Source: Xanthobacter sp. NM-59 | Lineage (GTDB): Bacteria > Pseudomonadota > Alphaproteobacteria > Rhizobiales > Xanthobacteraceae | Assembly: GCF_021401125.1 (NCBI RefSeq) | Contig: NZ_JACBFQ010000003.1 | Span: 124,001 to 188,000, forward strand | Direction of reading: 5' to 3' | DNA: 64,000 nt | Shown: positions 7,745 to 17,696 of the stretch, piece by piece | Numbering within the stretch: the stretch's first letter is position 1 | Layout: each line of letters starts with the position of its first letter | The notes under the pieces: model-generated | The model's database searches: none | What the model saw: the letters and a program-made list of their open reading frames with translations, nothing else | Told to the model about the DNA's origin: nothing | Program-made: the position numbers and the translations under genes

Positions 7745-10700
7745 TCAGTTCGCGCCGCGCCCGGTGACATCTGCGTTCACCGCCTTCCGCCCCGGCCGCA
7801 GCCGTTCCAGCACGGTGAAGAAAGCCGGCACGAACAGCACCGCAAGGCCCGTGGACGCCAGCATGCCGCTGACCACCGCGACACCCAGCGACACACGCGC
7901 CCCGGCCCCGGCCCCAGAGGCGAACACCAGCGGCAGCATGCCGAAGATGAAGGCGAACGAGGTCATTAGGATGGGCCGGAACCGCAGCCGCGCCGCCTCC
8001 ACCGCGGCAGCCGCGGGCTCCAGGCCCTCGGCGCGCTTCTCGCGGGCATATTCGACGATCAGGATGGCATTCTTGGCGGCGAGCGCGATCAGCAGGACGA
8101 TGCCGATCTGCGTGTAGAGATCGTTCGACATCCCTGTGAGATCGAGCGCCACCACCGTACCCAGCAAGGTGAGCGGCACGGCCAGGATCACCGCCAGCGG
8201 CTGCACCCAGCTTTCATATTGCCCGGCCAGCACGAAGTAGACGAGCAGAAGAGCCACGGCGAACACATAATAGATCTGCTGGCCCACCACCTGTTCCTGA
8301 TAGGACATGGCGGTCCAGGCCGTGCCCATGGAGGGCGGCAGCGACTTCGCGGCGACTTCGCCCATGAGGGTCATGGCCTCGCCGGAACTGAAGCCCGCCG
8401 CCGGGCTGCCCACCACCGTCGCGGCCGGATAGAGATTGTAGAGCGTGACCAGAGCCGGGCCCGCCTCGTCGGCAATGCGGGCGACGGTGCCGAGGGGCAC
8501 CATCCGCCCATCCGCGCCCTTCACCTTCAGCTTCAATACGTCGCCGGGCTGGAGCCGGAACGGGGCATCCGCCTGCACATAGACCTGGAACACATTGTTG
8601 AACTTGGTGAACTGGTTCACGTAAGTGGAGCCGATATAGGATTCCACCGCCTGGAACACCTGACCCACGGTGAGGCCCAGGGCCTCGGCCTTCACGCGGT
8701 CCACCACCAGGCGCAACTGCTTCACCTGCCCGTTGAAGGTGGAGGCCACGTGGGACAGGCCGCTCTGCGTGGAGGCATTCTCCACCATCTGCTGGGCGGC
8801 GTTCTGCAGAGCCACGAAGTCCGAGCTGCCGTCCTTCAGCTCCACCATCATGGTGAAGCCCGAGGCATTGCCCACGCCCTGGATGGGGGGCGGCAGCATC
8901 ACCTGCGCCACCGCCGTGTCCAGGCCATCGAGGGCGGCGCGGGCCTTGCCCGAAATGCTGGCGATGCTGAGATCAGCCGTCTTGCGCTGGTCCCAATCCT
9001 TCAGCACCACATAGAGCATGCCGGCATTGTAGAGCGTGGCATTGTTGTCCAGCGGCGAAATGCCGGACACGCCGATGACCGTCTCCACACCCGGCACCTT
9101 TTCCACCAGCTTCACGGCCGCGGTCACCGCCGCGTCGGTGCGCGCCGAGGAGGCGGCATCGGGCAGGCTGAGATTGACGATGAAATAGCCCTGGTCCTCT
9201 TCCGGCAGGAAGCCCGTGGGCACCCGCGAGAGCCCGTAAAAGGCGATGCCGATCAAGGCGAGCCCCACCAGCGTGGTGGGCAGCGCGAAGGCCACCAGCT
9301 GGCGCACCAGCGCCGTATAAGCGGCTTCGCAGCGCCCATAGACGGCGTTGAAAGCGCGGTAGACGATATTGCGCTCCTCCGGCGGCACGGACTTGCGCAG
9401 CCACAGGGCGCATTGGGTAGGCTTCAGCGTCACCGCATTCACCGCGGAGATAAGCGCGGTGGCGGCGATGACGAGGGCGAACTGCTGATACATCTTGCCG
9501 GTGAGCCCCGACAGCGTCGCCGCCGGCAGGAACACCGCCATCAGCACCAGAGTGATGCCGATGATGGGCCCGGTGAGCTCGCCCATGGCCTTCACCGCCG
9601 CCTCATGGCTGGACAGGCCGTCATCCATATGGCGCGCCACACCTTCCACGATGACGATGGCATCATCGACCACGATGCCGATGGCGAGCACCAAGGCGAA
9701 CAGGCTGGTGGTGTTCACCGTGTAGCCCATGAGCGCCATGGCGGCGAAGGCGCCGATGATGGTCACCGGCACGGTGGTGGCCGGCACCAGCATGGCCCGC
9801 CAGTCCTGCAGGAAGATAAGGATCACCAGCAGCACCAGCACCGCGGCGATGATGAGGGTCTCGTAGACTTCGTCGATGGAGGCGATGACGAACTTGGTGC
9901 TGTCGAAGGACACCTTGTAGTCGAGCCCCTGCGGGAAGGTCTTCGAGAGCTCCTTCATCTTGGCGTTCACCGCCTCCGCCACCGTGAGCGCATTGGCCCC
10001 GGTGAGCTGCGAGATGGCGATGGCGGCGGAGGGCATACCGTTCAGCGTCGCGGTGTGGCCGTAGGCCGCCGAGCCCAGCTCCACGCGCCCCACGTCGCCC
10101 ACCCGCACGATGCGCCCGCCATTGCCGCTCGCGGCCTTGACGACGATGGTCTCGAAGTCCTTAGCCTCGCTGAAGCGGCCGGTGACGTTCAACACATATT
10201 GGAAATTCACCATGGCCGGCGTGGGCGGCGCCCCCACGAGGCCGGCGGTCACCTCCGTGCTCTGCTGCGAGATGGCGGTGACCACGTCGGACGGCGTCAG
10301 CCCGAAGCTCTGCAGCCGGTCGGGATCAAGCCAGATGCGCATGGCATAGTCGCCCGCGCCCATCACCGTCACATCCCCCACGCCCGGCAGGCGCGCCAGC
10401 TCATTCTGCAGGCTGATGGTGGCGTAATTGGAGAGGAAGAGATTATCGAAGCGCCCATCCGAAGAATAAAGATTCACGAACTGAAGGATGGAAGTCGACT
10501 TCTTCCTGACCGTCAGCCCCTGGGTGGAGACGGCAGAGGGCAATTGCGCCGTGGCCAGCGAAACTCGGTTCTGCACCAGCACCTGCGCCATGTCCGGATC
10601 GGTGCCGATCTCGAAGGTGACCACCAGGGAATAGGTGCCGTCGGAAGCGCTGGTGGACTGCATGTAGATCATGCCTTCCACCCCATTCACCTGCTGCTCG

Positions 10701-10897
10701 ATCGGCAGGGCCACGGTGTCCATCACCGTGCGGGCGCTGGCGCCCGGATAGCTCGCCGTCACCGAGACCGTGGGCGGCACCACGTTGGGATATTGCGATA
10801 CGGGCAAGCTCATGAGGGAGAGAGCGCCCAGAAGAACAATAAGAAAAGCCAGGGTGTTGGACAGCACCGGCCGTTCGATGAAGAAGCGCGAGAACAT
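7745..10897 (-). CDS. RND multidrug efflux inner-membrane transporter (HAE1 family, AcrB-like)
   Basis: 1050 residues, the usual AcrB length. It is a proton-driven trimeric pump that moves hydrophobic or amphiphilic compounds from periplasm or membrane to an outer-membrane channel. Start ATG at 10897 begins MFSRFFIERP, the typical HAE1 N-terminus, preceded by GGAAGG. The proton-relay Asp pair is present in GIVVDDAIVIVEG, and the second-half motif AKNAILIVEYAREKR is intact. The adaptor gene ends 28 nt upstream, so the two form an operon. No outer-membrane partner follows; the TolC-like gene near 52 kb or another channel could serve. Substrate cannot be predicted. Confidence 0.92.
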   Translation of the reverse strand: MFSRFFIERPVLSNTLAFLIVLLGALSLMSLPVSQYPNVVPPTVSVTASYPGASARTVMDTVALPIEQQVNGVEGMIYMQSTSASDGTYSLVVTFEIGTDPDMAQVLVQNRVSLATAQLPSAVSTQGLTVRKKSTSILQFVNLYSSDGRFDNLFLSNYATISLQNELARLPGVGDVTVMGAGDYAMRIWLDPDRLQSFGLTPSDVVTAISQQSTEVTAGLVGAPPTPAMVNFQYVLNVTGRFSEAKDFETIVVKAASGNGGRIVRVGDVGRVELGSAAYGHTATLNGMPSAAIAISQLTGANALTVAEAVNAKMKELSKTFPQGLDYKVSFDSTKFVIASIDEVYETLIIAAVLVLLVILIFLQDWRAMLVPATTVPVTIIGAFAAMALMGYTVNTTSLFALVLAIGIVVDDAIVIVEGVARHMDDGLSSHEAAVKAMGELTGPIIGITLVLMAVFLPAATLSGLTGKMYQQFALVIAATALISAVNAVTLKPTQCALWLRKSVPPEERNIVYRAFNAVYGRCEAAYTALVRQLVAFALPTTLVGLALIGIAFYGLSRVPTGFLPEEDQGYFIVNLSLPDAASSARTDAAVTAAVKLVEKVPGVETVIGVSGISPLDNNATLYNAGMLYVVLKDWDQRKTADLSIASISGKARAALDGLDTAVAQVMLPPPIQGVGNASGFTMMVELKDGSSDFVALQNAAQQMVENASTQSGLSHVASTFNGQVKQLRLVVDRVKAEALGLTVGQVFQAVESYIGSTYVNQFTKFNNVFQVYVQADAPFRLQPGDVLKLKVKGADGRMVPLGTVARIADEAGPALVTLYNLYPAATVVGSPAAGFSSGEAMTLMGEVAAKSLPPSMGTAWTAMSYQEQVVGQQIYYVFAVALLLVYFVLAGQYESWVQPLAVILAVPLTLLGTVVALDLTGMSNDLYTQIGIVLLIALAAKNAILIVEYAREKRAEGLEPAAAAVEAARLRFRPILMTSFAFIFGMLPLVFASGAGAGARVSLGVAVVSGMLASTGLAVLFVPAFFTVLERLRPGRKAVNADVTGRGAN

Positions 10898-10925
10898 GGC
10901 TTCGCCTTCCAAATTGCCGGTTATG

Positions 10926-12182
10926 TCAGGGGGTGGTCTTGGTGGCCGGGCTCGTCTTGGCGCCGGGGCCGCCATCGGCACCGGTCAGCGCCGCGGGCGC
11001 GGGCTTGGGGCCTTCCGGCGGCGCGGCCATGGCGCCGGCCACCGGGTTCACCGTGTTGCCGGCCACGGCGCGCTGGATGGAGCCGATGACCACCTTGTCA
11101 TCGGCCTTCAGCCCCTTCGTGATGACGCGCAGCTGGCCTTCCACCGGGCCAGTGGTGACCTGGCGCTGCTGCACCACATTGTCCTTGCCCACCACCATCA
11201 CATAGCTGCCCACCTGGTTGGACAGAACGGCGGTGTCATTGACCAGCAGGGCATTTTCAATGGTGCCGGTCGCCACCCGGACGCGAACGAACAGGCCGGG
11301 CGTGAGCCTCAGCTGAGGATTTTCCAGGGAGGCCCGCACCTCCAGCGTGCCGGTGGTGGCATCGATCCGCGGCGCGATATAATCAATCCGCCCCTTATAC
11401 TGGAAGGCGAGGTCCGGCTGCAGGGCCACTTCCACCGGAAGCGCATCTTCCGCCTTCAGGATCCCCTGGGCGCTCTTGCCCGATCTGGCGAGGTCGGCGA
11501 GCAGGTCATGCTGCTGCTGCTCGGAGATGTTGAAATAGACGTCGATGGGATCGACCTGGAGAATGGTGGCGAGCTTCGTCGCCCCCGTCCCGCCCACCAA
11601 TGCGCCCACATCCACCAGATGCCGCGTCACCACGCCCTCGAAGGGCGCGCGCACCGTGGTGTAGGCATAGGAGGTCTCGGCCAGCTGCAGACTGGCCTCG
11701 GCGGAGGCCACCTGCGCCGTGGCGGTGTCGAGCGCGGTCTTCGCCACATCGACGGTGCGGGCGCTGGAAACCTCGCGCTCGCCGAGCGCCGCCTGGCGGT
11801 CATACTCGCGCTGGGCGTTGGCCTGCGTGGCGCGGGCGCTGTCGAGCGCCGCCTTTTGCAGGTCAACCTTGGCCGCGTACTCCGCCTTTTCGATCTCGAA
11901 CAGCACGGCGTCTTTCTTGACCACCGCCCCGTCGCGATAATCGATGGCGGTCAGGAAGCCTTCCACCCGTGCCTCAAGGTCCACCGCCTTCACCGCCACC
12001 GTGTTGCCGGTGAATTCGGAATAGAGCGTCACCGGCATCTGCACCGGCGAGGCGACAGTCACCTTCGCGGCGGGCGGCGCCTCATAGGCGTTTTTCTCAT
12101 TGCATCCGCCCAGCAGCAGCGCAGCCGCGGCCGCCAACACGCCGGCGCCAGCCGTGCGCGCAAATCCATGCCCCCGCTTCAT
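10926..12182 (-). CDS. RND efflux periplasmic adaptor (AcrA/MexA family lipoprotein)
   Basis: 418 residues. The N-terminus is a lipoprotein signal peptide ending LLLGGC, so the mature protein is probably anchored in the inner membrane facing the periplasm. Visible parts: split lipoyl halves (VEGFLTAIDYRDGAVVKKDAVLFEI and VRAPFEGVVTRHLVDVG), an alpha-helical hairpin between them (AKVDLQKAALDSARATQANAQ), and a beta-barrel/membrane-proximal region. The C-terminal 35 residues are Pro/Ala/Gly/Thr-rich and low complexity. First gene of the pump operon; no regulator gene adjoins it. Confidence 0.9.
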   Translation of the reverse strand: MKRGHGFARTAGAGVLAAAAALLLGGCNEKNAYEAPPAAKVTVASPVQMPVTLYSEFTGNTVAVKAVDLEARVEGFLTAIDYRDGAVVKKDAVLFEIEKAEYAAKVDLQKAALDSARATQANAQREYDRQAALGEREVSSARTVDVAKTALDTATAQVASAEASLQLAETSYAYTTVRAPFEGVVTRHLVDVGALVGGTGATKLATILQVDPIDVYFNISEQQQHDLLADLARSGKSAQGILKAEDALPVEVALQPDLAFQYKGRIDYIAPRIDATTGTLEVRASLENPQLRLTPGLFVRVRVATGTIENALLVNDTAVLSNQVGSYVMVVGKDNVVQQRQVTTGPVEGQLRVITKGLKADDKVVIGSIQRAVAGNTVNPVAGAMAAPPEGPKPAPAALTGADGGPGAKTSPATKTTP

Positions 12183-12648
12183 GTCGTCGAGCTCCGTCCC
12201 GCTGCACCGTCAAACGAGAGGTCTCCGCCCAAGACCTAGCCGGCCCTGACATGCCAGCCAAGTCACAGCTCTTAATGGACGCACCTACCTCTCGCCACAG
12301 GAAATGGCACACCCGCGTGCAATCGGCCCATTTTCGTGCGCGGGACCGTTGCCAATGCCCCGCGCGTCGTCCCGCCCTGCAACGCGTCACGGCGATGACA
12401 TCGCGCGCGGGCGCCCCGCCGTCGACCGCAGCAGCCACCAGCCCCGCTGCATGGGATATTACTTGATTTTGAAAAGCATGAGCGGCGGAAATGTTAGGAA
12501 ACACCAGTTACGTTATTTCGCAAAAGCCGCTCTTCAGCTTTCCCCAGCGCCAGCTATGCTGACCACCGGCGACCGACACGCCCTCTCACGGCGCCCGGCG
12601 ACGGCCCACGAAGGCATATCCGGCTGACTTCCAGGAAAGGCTGACCCG
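12183..12648. other. Intergenic region, divergent promoters
   Basis: 466 bases between the pump operon (-) and the small gene at 12649 (+). It must hold both promoters. An AT-richer patch at about 12450-12530 is the likeliest promoter area for the rightward gene. I found no convincing operator palindrome, RNA gene or reading frame. Confidence 0.4.
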
Positions 12649-12903
12649 ATGCTTCGCTTCCTTATCCTCGGCGGCGCGTGCCTTGCGGCCGGCGCCGCGC
12701 TGGCTCAGCCGGGGGCGGGCCCCGGGCCCGATTTTCACCCCCGGCCCCTATGCGTTCCGGTGGCCGTATCGGGCCAGGCAGCGGCCAAGCCCTGCCCCAT
12801 TCCGCCCCCGCCACACCCAGGCATGGCACCGCTGGAGGAAGGCTCCCCCTGCCAGTGCGGGGCGCTGAAGGGCCGGGTTCAGAACGGCCCCCGCCCGGAG
12901 TGA
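12649..12903 (+). CDS. Small secreted Cys/Pro-rich protein of unknown function
   Basis: 84 residues. AGGAAAGG at 12633-12640 sits 8 nt before the ATG, which supports translation. Residues 1-19 form a signal peptide (LRFLILGGACLAAGAALA, cleavage near AQP). The mature part is rich in Pro and Gly with four Cys (PLCVP, KPCPIP, CQCG), so it may be disulfide-bonded in the periplasm. I do not recognise a family. It precedes the secreted hydrolase gene by about 110 nt on the same strand. Confidence 0.55.
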   Translation: MLRFLILGGACLAAGAALAQPGAGPGPDFHPRPLCVPVAVSGQAAAKPCPIPPPPHPGMAPLEEGSPCQCGALKGRVQNGPRPE

Positions 12904-13012
12904 CATCCCGATTTCTGGCAAGGAAAGTCCCCGAGAGGAGACCGGCAACCGGGCGTGCCACCCCCACCGCGCTCTGGTATCAGACAGAAATGTGGGGGCC
13001 CCGGGAGGTTTC

Positions 13013-14257
13013 ATGTCACTGTTGCGAACATTGTGCACGGCCGCCGCCCTGGCTTTCGGAGCCCTGGCAACGCTGGCCCCCAGCACCGGCCGGGGTGCGG
13101 AAACCCTGGCAGCAGCTGTACCGCCGCCCACCGAGGTGACATCCGGCGTCAGCTACCAGCTCATCGGCCGCTGGGACGCGGACCGGCTGAACCAGATCCT
13201 CATCCAAGAGGCCCCGCAACAGTTCGGCGTGGAGGTGTCCACCTCACCGGCGCGCAACGCGGTGCGGCTCTATCGCGTCTCCTACACATCGGTGGTGCCC
13301 GAGCGCGGCAACGCGCCCATCGTCGCGAGCGGCCTCCTCGCCATTCCCGACACCGCCGCGACCAGCTTTCCCATGCTCTCCTACCAGCACGGCACCGTGT
13401 ATGGGAAAGAGCAGGTACCCTCCTTCCCTGACCAGTCGGTGGAAACCCGCCTTGCCCTCGCCCAGTTCGCCGGCCAGGGCTATGTGGTTATTGGGGCAGA
13501 CTATTTCGGAATGGGGGCCAGCAAGGAGCCAGAGGGCTATCTGGTGAAGGAGAGCCAGCAGCAGGCCACCTTCGACATGCTGATGGCCGCCCGCGCCGTA
13601 CTGGCGCACCTGAAGATCTCCACGACCAAGCTGGTTCTTGGCGGCTGGTCGCAGGGCGGGTTCGTGACCATGGCGTTGCTGGAGAAGCTGGAGAGCGCCG
13701 GGGTGCCCGTCGCCGGTGCGGCCACCGCCAGCGCCCCACCGGACATCTTCCTGGGGCTGAACGGCTTTTTGAACTTTCCGCGCAAGAATGACGCGAGCTG
13801 GGTGCCCACTTTATTCATCCTCACCGCCTTTTCCTACGAGCACTATTACGGCATTCCCGGCCTTGCCCACGCCTTGTTCACCGCAGACAGCTACGACATC
13901 GCCCGCAAGATCTACGAGCGCGAGCCTTACGAAGAGGCGCAGATCCCAACCGATCTGCACACGCTGATCCAGCCGGAATACTTCAAGCCTGAGGTGTTTG
14001 CGGCCTCCGCCTATGGGCGCCTGCTGAAAGACAAGGCCCACGCCTATCGTTGGGTCATCCAAAGCCCGGTGCGCAACTATTATGGCGAAGCCGACGAGAT
14101 CATCTCGCCCGGGCTTGGACAGCTGGTGATGACCTATCAGCGCGCCATGGGTCGCGGTAACACGAGGGTGGAGGCCCTCTCCACCGGGCAGACGGACCAC
14201 CGCGGCACCTACGCCACCGCGGTGCCGCTGTGGAAGGCGTGGTTCGACAGCCTATAG
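13013..14257 (+). CDS. Secreted alpha/beta hydrolase (lipase/esterase-like)
   Basis: 414 residues. The ATG at 13013 is preferred over GTG 12992 because GGGAGG at 13003-13008 lies just upstream. A signal peptide (LLRTLCTAAALAFGALATLA) predicts export to the periplasm or outside. The nucleophile elbow GGWSQGG places the catalytic Ser at 213; an oxyanion-type YQHGT precedes it, and QTDHRGTY near the C-terminus could supply the catalytic His. The overall pattern (family-specific N-terminal strand pairs, SQGG elbow followed by a cap) resembles secretory lipases and large serine esterases. Substrate is unknown. Confidence 0.75.
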   Translation: MSLLRTLCTAAALAFGALATLAPSTGRGAETLAAAVPPPTEVTSGVSYQLIGRWDADRLNQILIQEAPQQFGVEVSTSPARNAVRLYRVSYTSVVPERGNAPIVASGLLAIPDTAATSFPMLSYQHGTVYGKEQVPSFPDQSVETRLALAQFAGQGYVVIGADYFGMGASKEPEGYLVKESQQQATFDMLMAARAVLAHLKISTTKLVLGGWSQGGFVTMALLEKLESAGVPVAGAATASAPPDIFLGLNGFLNFPRKNDASWVPTLFILTAFSYEHYYGIPGLAHALFTADSYDIARKIYEREPYEEAQIPTDLHTLIQPEYFKPEVFAASAYGRLLKDKAHAYRWVIQSPVRNYYGEADEIISPGLGQLVMTYQRAMGRGNTRVEALSTGQTDHRGTYATAVPLWKAWFDSL

Positions 14258-14261
14258 CGCC

Positions 14262-15884
14262 TCAATTCCTGAGGCCCGGGGCCTCCTGGCCGGTGCGCGC
14301 CACGTATTCCGTATAGCCGCCCGGATAATTGTGAATGCCGTCCGGGGTCAGCTCCAGCACCCGGTTGGAGAGGGCCGCCAGGAAGTGGCGGTCATGGGAG
14401 ACGAACAGCATGGTCCCCTCATAATCCGCCAGCGCGGCCACCAGCATTTCCTTGGTGGCCATGTCGAGATGGTTGGTGGGCTCGTCCAGAACCAGGAAGT
14501 TGGGCGGGTCGAACAGCATCTTGGCCATCACGAGCCGCGCCTTTTCACCACCGGAGAGCACCCGGCAGCGCTTTTCCGCATCGTCCCCGGAAAAGCCGAA
14601 GCAGCCCGCGAGCGTGCGCAGCGCCCCCTGCCCGGCCTGGGGAAAGGCGTCTTCCAGGGTCTCGAACACAGTGCGCTCGCCGTCCAGGAGATCCATGGCA
14701 TGCTGGGCGAAGTAGCCCATCTTCACGCTGCCGCCGATGGCGACACTGCCCTGATCGGGCTCGGCAGCGCCCGCCACCAGCTTCAGAAGGGTCGATTTTC
14801 CGGCCCCGTTCACACCCATCACGCACCAGCGTTCCTTGCGGCGGATGGAGAAATCGAGCCCCTCATAGATGACCCGGCTGCCATAGCTCTTGTGCACGCC
14901 CTTCAGGCTGGCCACGTCCTCGCCCGAGCGCGGCGGGGCGGCGAACTCGAACGCCACGCTTTCGCGCCGGCGCGGCGGCTCCACCCGGTCGATCTTCTCC
15001 AGCTTCTTCACCCGGCTCTGCACCTGGGCGGCATGGGAGGCGCGGGCCTTGAAGCGCTCGATGAACTGGATCTCCTTGGCCAGCATTGCCTGCTGGCGCT
15101 CATACTGCGCCTGCTGCTGCTTCTCGTTCATGGCGCGCTGCTGGGCATAGAACTCATAATCGCCCGAATAACTGTTCAGCACGCCCCCATCGATCTCCAC
15201 CACCTTGTTGACGATGCGGTTCATGAAGGCGCGGTCATGGGAGGTCATCATCAGCGCGCCGTCAAAGCCCTTCAGGAAGGCTTCGAGCCAGATCAGGCTT
15301 TCAATGTCGAGATGGTTCGAGGGCTCGTCGAGCAGCATCACATCCGGGCGCATGAGCAGGATGCGGGCCAGCGCCACGCGCATCTTCCAGCCGCCCGAAA
15401 GCCGGCCCACATCGCCGTCCATCATCTCCTGGCTGAAACCGAGGCCCGCGAGCACTTCGGCCGCGCGCCCTTCCAGCGCGTAGCCGCCCAGCTCCTCGAA
15501 GCGGGCCTGCACCTCGCCATAGCGCTCGACCAGCGCCTCCATCTCATCGGCGCGGTCCGGATCGCCGAGGCCCGCCTCGATCTCCTTCAATTCGGCAGCG
15601 ACGGCGCTCACCGGGCCCGCGCCGTCCATCACCTCGGCGAGGGCGCTGCGGCCGCCCATCTCGCCCACATCCTGGCTGAAATACCCGATCGTCACGCCCC
15701 GATCCACGGAGACCTGCCCCTCGTCGGGCGGCTCCTGGCCGGTGATCATGCGGAACAAGGTGGTCTTGCCGGCGCCGTTGGGGCCCACCAGCCCCACCTT
15801 CTCGCCCTTCAGGAGCGCGGCCGAGGCCTCGATGAAGACGATCTGCTTTCCGTTTTGCTTGCCGATATTGTCGAGGCGAATCAT
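14262..15884 (-). CDS. ABC-F family ATPase (YheS/Uup-like, ribosome-associated)
   Basis: 540 residues with two ATP-binding cassettes and no membrane segment, as expected for ABC-F translation factors. Walker A motifs GPNGAGKTT (first cassette) and GVNGAGKST (second), signatures LSGGWKMR and LSGGEKAR, and Walker B MLLDEPSNHLD and LVLDEPTNHLD are all intact. A charged linker of Gln, Arg and Lys joins them, matching the P-site tRNA interaction motif region. Start Met at 15884 begins MIRLDNIGKQ; the open frame upstream is not conserved-looking. It lies 138 nt downstream of cydC on the same strand and ends convergently 4 nt from the hydrolase gene. Confidence 0.88.
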   Translation of the reverse strand: MIRLDNIGKQNGKQIVFIEASAALLKGEKVGLVGPNGAGKTTLFRMITGQEPPDEGQVSVDRGVTIGYFSQDVGEMGGRSALAEVMDGAGPVSAVAAELKEIEAGLGDPDRADEMEALVERYGEVQARFEELGGYALEGRAAEVLAGLGFSQEMMDGDVGRLSGGWKMRVALARILLMRPDVMLLDEPSNHLDIESLIWLEAFLKGFDGALMMTSHDRAFMNRIVNKVVEIDGGVLNSYSGDYEFYAQQRAMNEKQQQAQYERQQAMLAKEIQFIERFKARASHAAQVQSRVKKLEKIDRVEPPRRRESVAFEFAAPPRSGEDVASLKGVHKSYGSRVIYEGLDFSIRRKERWCVMGVNGAGKSTLLKLVAGAAEPDQGSVAIGGSVKMGYFAQHAMDLLDGERTVFETLEDAFPQAGQGALRTLAGCFGFSGDDAEKRCRVLSGGEKARLVMAKMLFDPPNFLVLDEPTNHLDMATKEMLVAALADYEGTMLFVSHDRHFLAALSNRVLELTPDGIHNYPGGYTEYVARTGQEAPGLRN

Positions 15885-16022
15885 GGGCTGGAATCTCGGG
15901 ACACGTTGGCGCGGGCCATAGGCCATGTAGCTCGCGGGGGAAAGGGCAAGCTCGGGCTCCCGCCCACCGGCGGCGTTGCAGGCCAGCATTCAGAACGGCG
16001 TGATCTCAGCCTGCAGGCGCGT

Positions 16023-17696
16023 TCACGCCACGCGCCGCCCCGCCTCGATCCGCACGATCTCGTCCGCGAACTCGGATGCCGCAACCGGATCGTGAGTGAT
16101 GAGGATCACCGTTCGCCCGGCCGTGGCCTGGGCCAGCGAAGCGAGCAGGCGGCGCGAGGTGGTGGCATCGAGATTTTCGGTGGGCTCGTCAAGCACCAGG
16201 ATCAGCGGTGCCCGAAGCAATGCGCGCGCGACCACGAGCCGGCGTGCCTGCCCCGCCGACAGCCGCGCGCCGCCCTCGCCGATCCAGGTGTCGAGCCCGG
16301 CCGGCAGCTCCGTCACGAAAGCGGCAAGCTGCGCCTGCTCCAGCGCGCGCCCCATGGCCCCCTCGTCCGCGTCCGGCGCGGCGATCAGCAGATTGTCGCG
16401 GATGGTGCCGTTGAAAAGCTGCGCATCCTGGGCCGCGACACCCACCAGCCGGCGCAGATCCTCAGGCTGGTAGCGCCTCAGATCATGGCCGCCCAGCCGG
16501 ATCTCACCCTCATACTCGAAGAACCGCAGCAGCAGCCGGCCGACGGAGCTCTTGCCCGCGCCGCTCGGCCCGAGAAGGGCCACATGGCGGCCGCTGGGGA
16601 TGGTGAGGTCGAGCCCATCGAGCGCCAGCGGCGCGTCGGCGCCATAGCGCAGGCGAACCGTCGAGAAATCCAGGCCGCCATCCTGCGGAACCGGCGAAGG
16701 CTCCGGGCCGGCGACGATGGCGGGGGTGCGGTCCGCAAGATCGAACAGCCGGCGCGCGGCGGCCATCACCTCGCCCCACCGCTGCATGGCCGCCGGAAGC
16801 GGGGCCACCGCCTCGAAGCTCGCGAGGGCCGCCAGGGTCAGCGCCGGCACCATGGCCGGCGCCAGTCCCGAGGCCGCGACACTCGCCGCGGACAGCAATG
16901 CCGCCGCCCAAAGCGCAAAGCCCGCGCACAGCCCCACTGCCGCTTCCGCCCATGTGCCGGAAATGGAGGCGCGGCGCTGCGCCTCCACCAGCGCCTCGCT
17001 CTGGGCCGAAATCGCCGCCAGCTGTCGCTCTACCGCGCCCGCGGCCCGCAAATCCGTGGCGCCCTGCAGCGCATCCACCACCGCCACGCGCAACTGCGCG
17101 CGCAACGCCACCGCGTCCGCCCCGGGCGCCGCCGCCGCGCGCCGCGCGAGGGCGGGCCCCACCGCGCCGGCGCAGACCAGAAGCACCCCCACCACAAGGC
17201 CGGTCGCGGGATGCAGCGCCAGCAGCACCGCCACCACGACCACACAGCACGCCACCGCCACCGCGATCGGCGCGCCAAGGCGCAGATAGGCATGCTGCAG
17301 CGTGTCCACATCCGCCTGAAGGCCGGTGGCGAGGTCGGCGCCCCGCTTGTCCATCAGCTCGGCCGGCGCCAGCGGCTCCAGCCGCTGGAACAGCCACAAT
17401 CGCAAGCCCGCCAGCAGCCGGAAGGTCGCCTCGTGGCTCAGCAGCCGTTCGCCATAGCGCCCGCCGGTTCGCAGGATGGCGAATAACCGGATCCCCGCCG
17501 ACGGCAGGAAATAATTCATGATGCCGGTGCTCACCCCGGCAATGGCCATGGACGCGATGAACCACCCGGCGACGGTCATGAGACCGATACTGGCCAGCAC
17601 GGTGATGCTGGCCACCACGCCTGCAAGCACCATCCAGCCACGATAGGGCCGCGCGAGGCCGATGAGCCGGCGCATGATCGCCACATCCGCGCTCAT
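16023..17696 (-). CDS. cydC: Glutathione/cysteine ABC exporter subunit CydC
   Basis: 557 residues. With CydD it forms the heterodimeric ABC exporter of thiols (or heme-linked reductant) needed to assemble cytochrome bd. Six membrane segments occupy the first half (GWMVLAGVVASITVLASIGL onwards); the nucleotide-binding half has Walker [10 protein letters not shown], signature LSAGQARR and Walker B VLDEPTENLD. The Walker A ends in Ser where CydD has Thr. Its start overlaps the cydD stop by 4 nt. Position at the end of the cydABXDC unit supports the call. Confidence 0.9.
   Translation of the reverse strand: MSADVAIMRRLIGLARPYRGWMVLAGVVASITVLASIGLMTVAGWFIASMAIAGVSTGIMNYFLPSAGIRLFAILRTGGRYGERLLSHEATFRLLAGLRLWLFQRLEPLAPAELMDKRGADLATGLQADVDTLQHAYLRLGAPIAVAVACCVVVVAVLLALHPATGLVVGVLLVCAGAVGPALARRAAAAPGADAVALRAQLRVAVVDALQGATDLRAAGAVERQLAAISAQSEALVEAQRRASISGTWAEAAVGLCAGFALWAAALLSAASVAASGLAPAMVPALTLAALASFEAVAPLPAAMQRWGEVMAAARRLFDLADRTPAIVAGPEPSPVPQDGGLDFSTVRLRYGADAPLALDGLDLTIPSGRHVALLGPSGAGKSSVGRLLLRFFEYEGEIRLGGHDLRRYQPEDLRRLVGVAAQDAQLFNGTIRDNLLIAAPDADEGAMGRALEQAQLAAFVTELPAGLDTWIGEGGARLSAGQARRLVVARALLRAPLILVLDEPTENLDATTSRRLLASLAQATAGRTVILITHDPVAASEFADEIVRIEAGRRVA

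Noticed and set aside
8219-11089. Very long plus-strand open frame (956 codons) opposite the RND pump
   Set aside because: It is antisense to a fully conserved RND transporter and has His/Gly/Arg-rich shadow composition typical of GC-rich DNA. The same applies to 14331-17486, 17735-19720, 20836-22698, 46479-48830 and similar frames.
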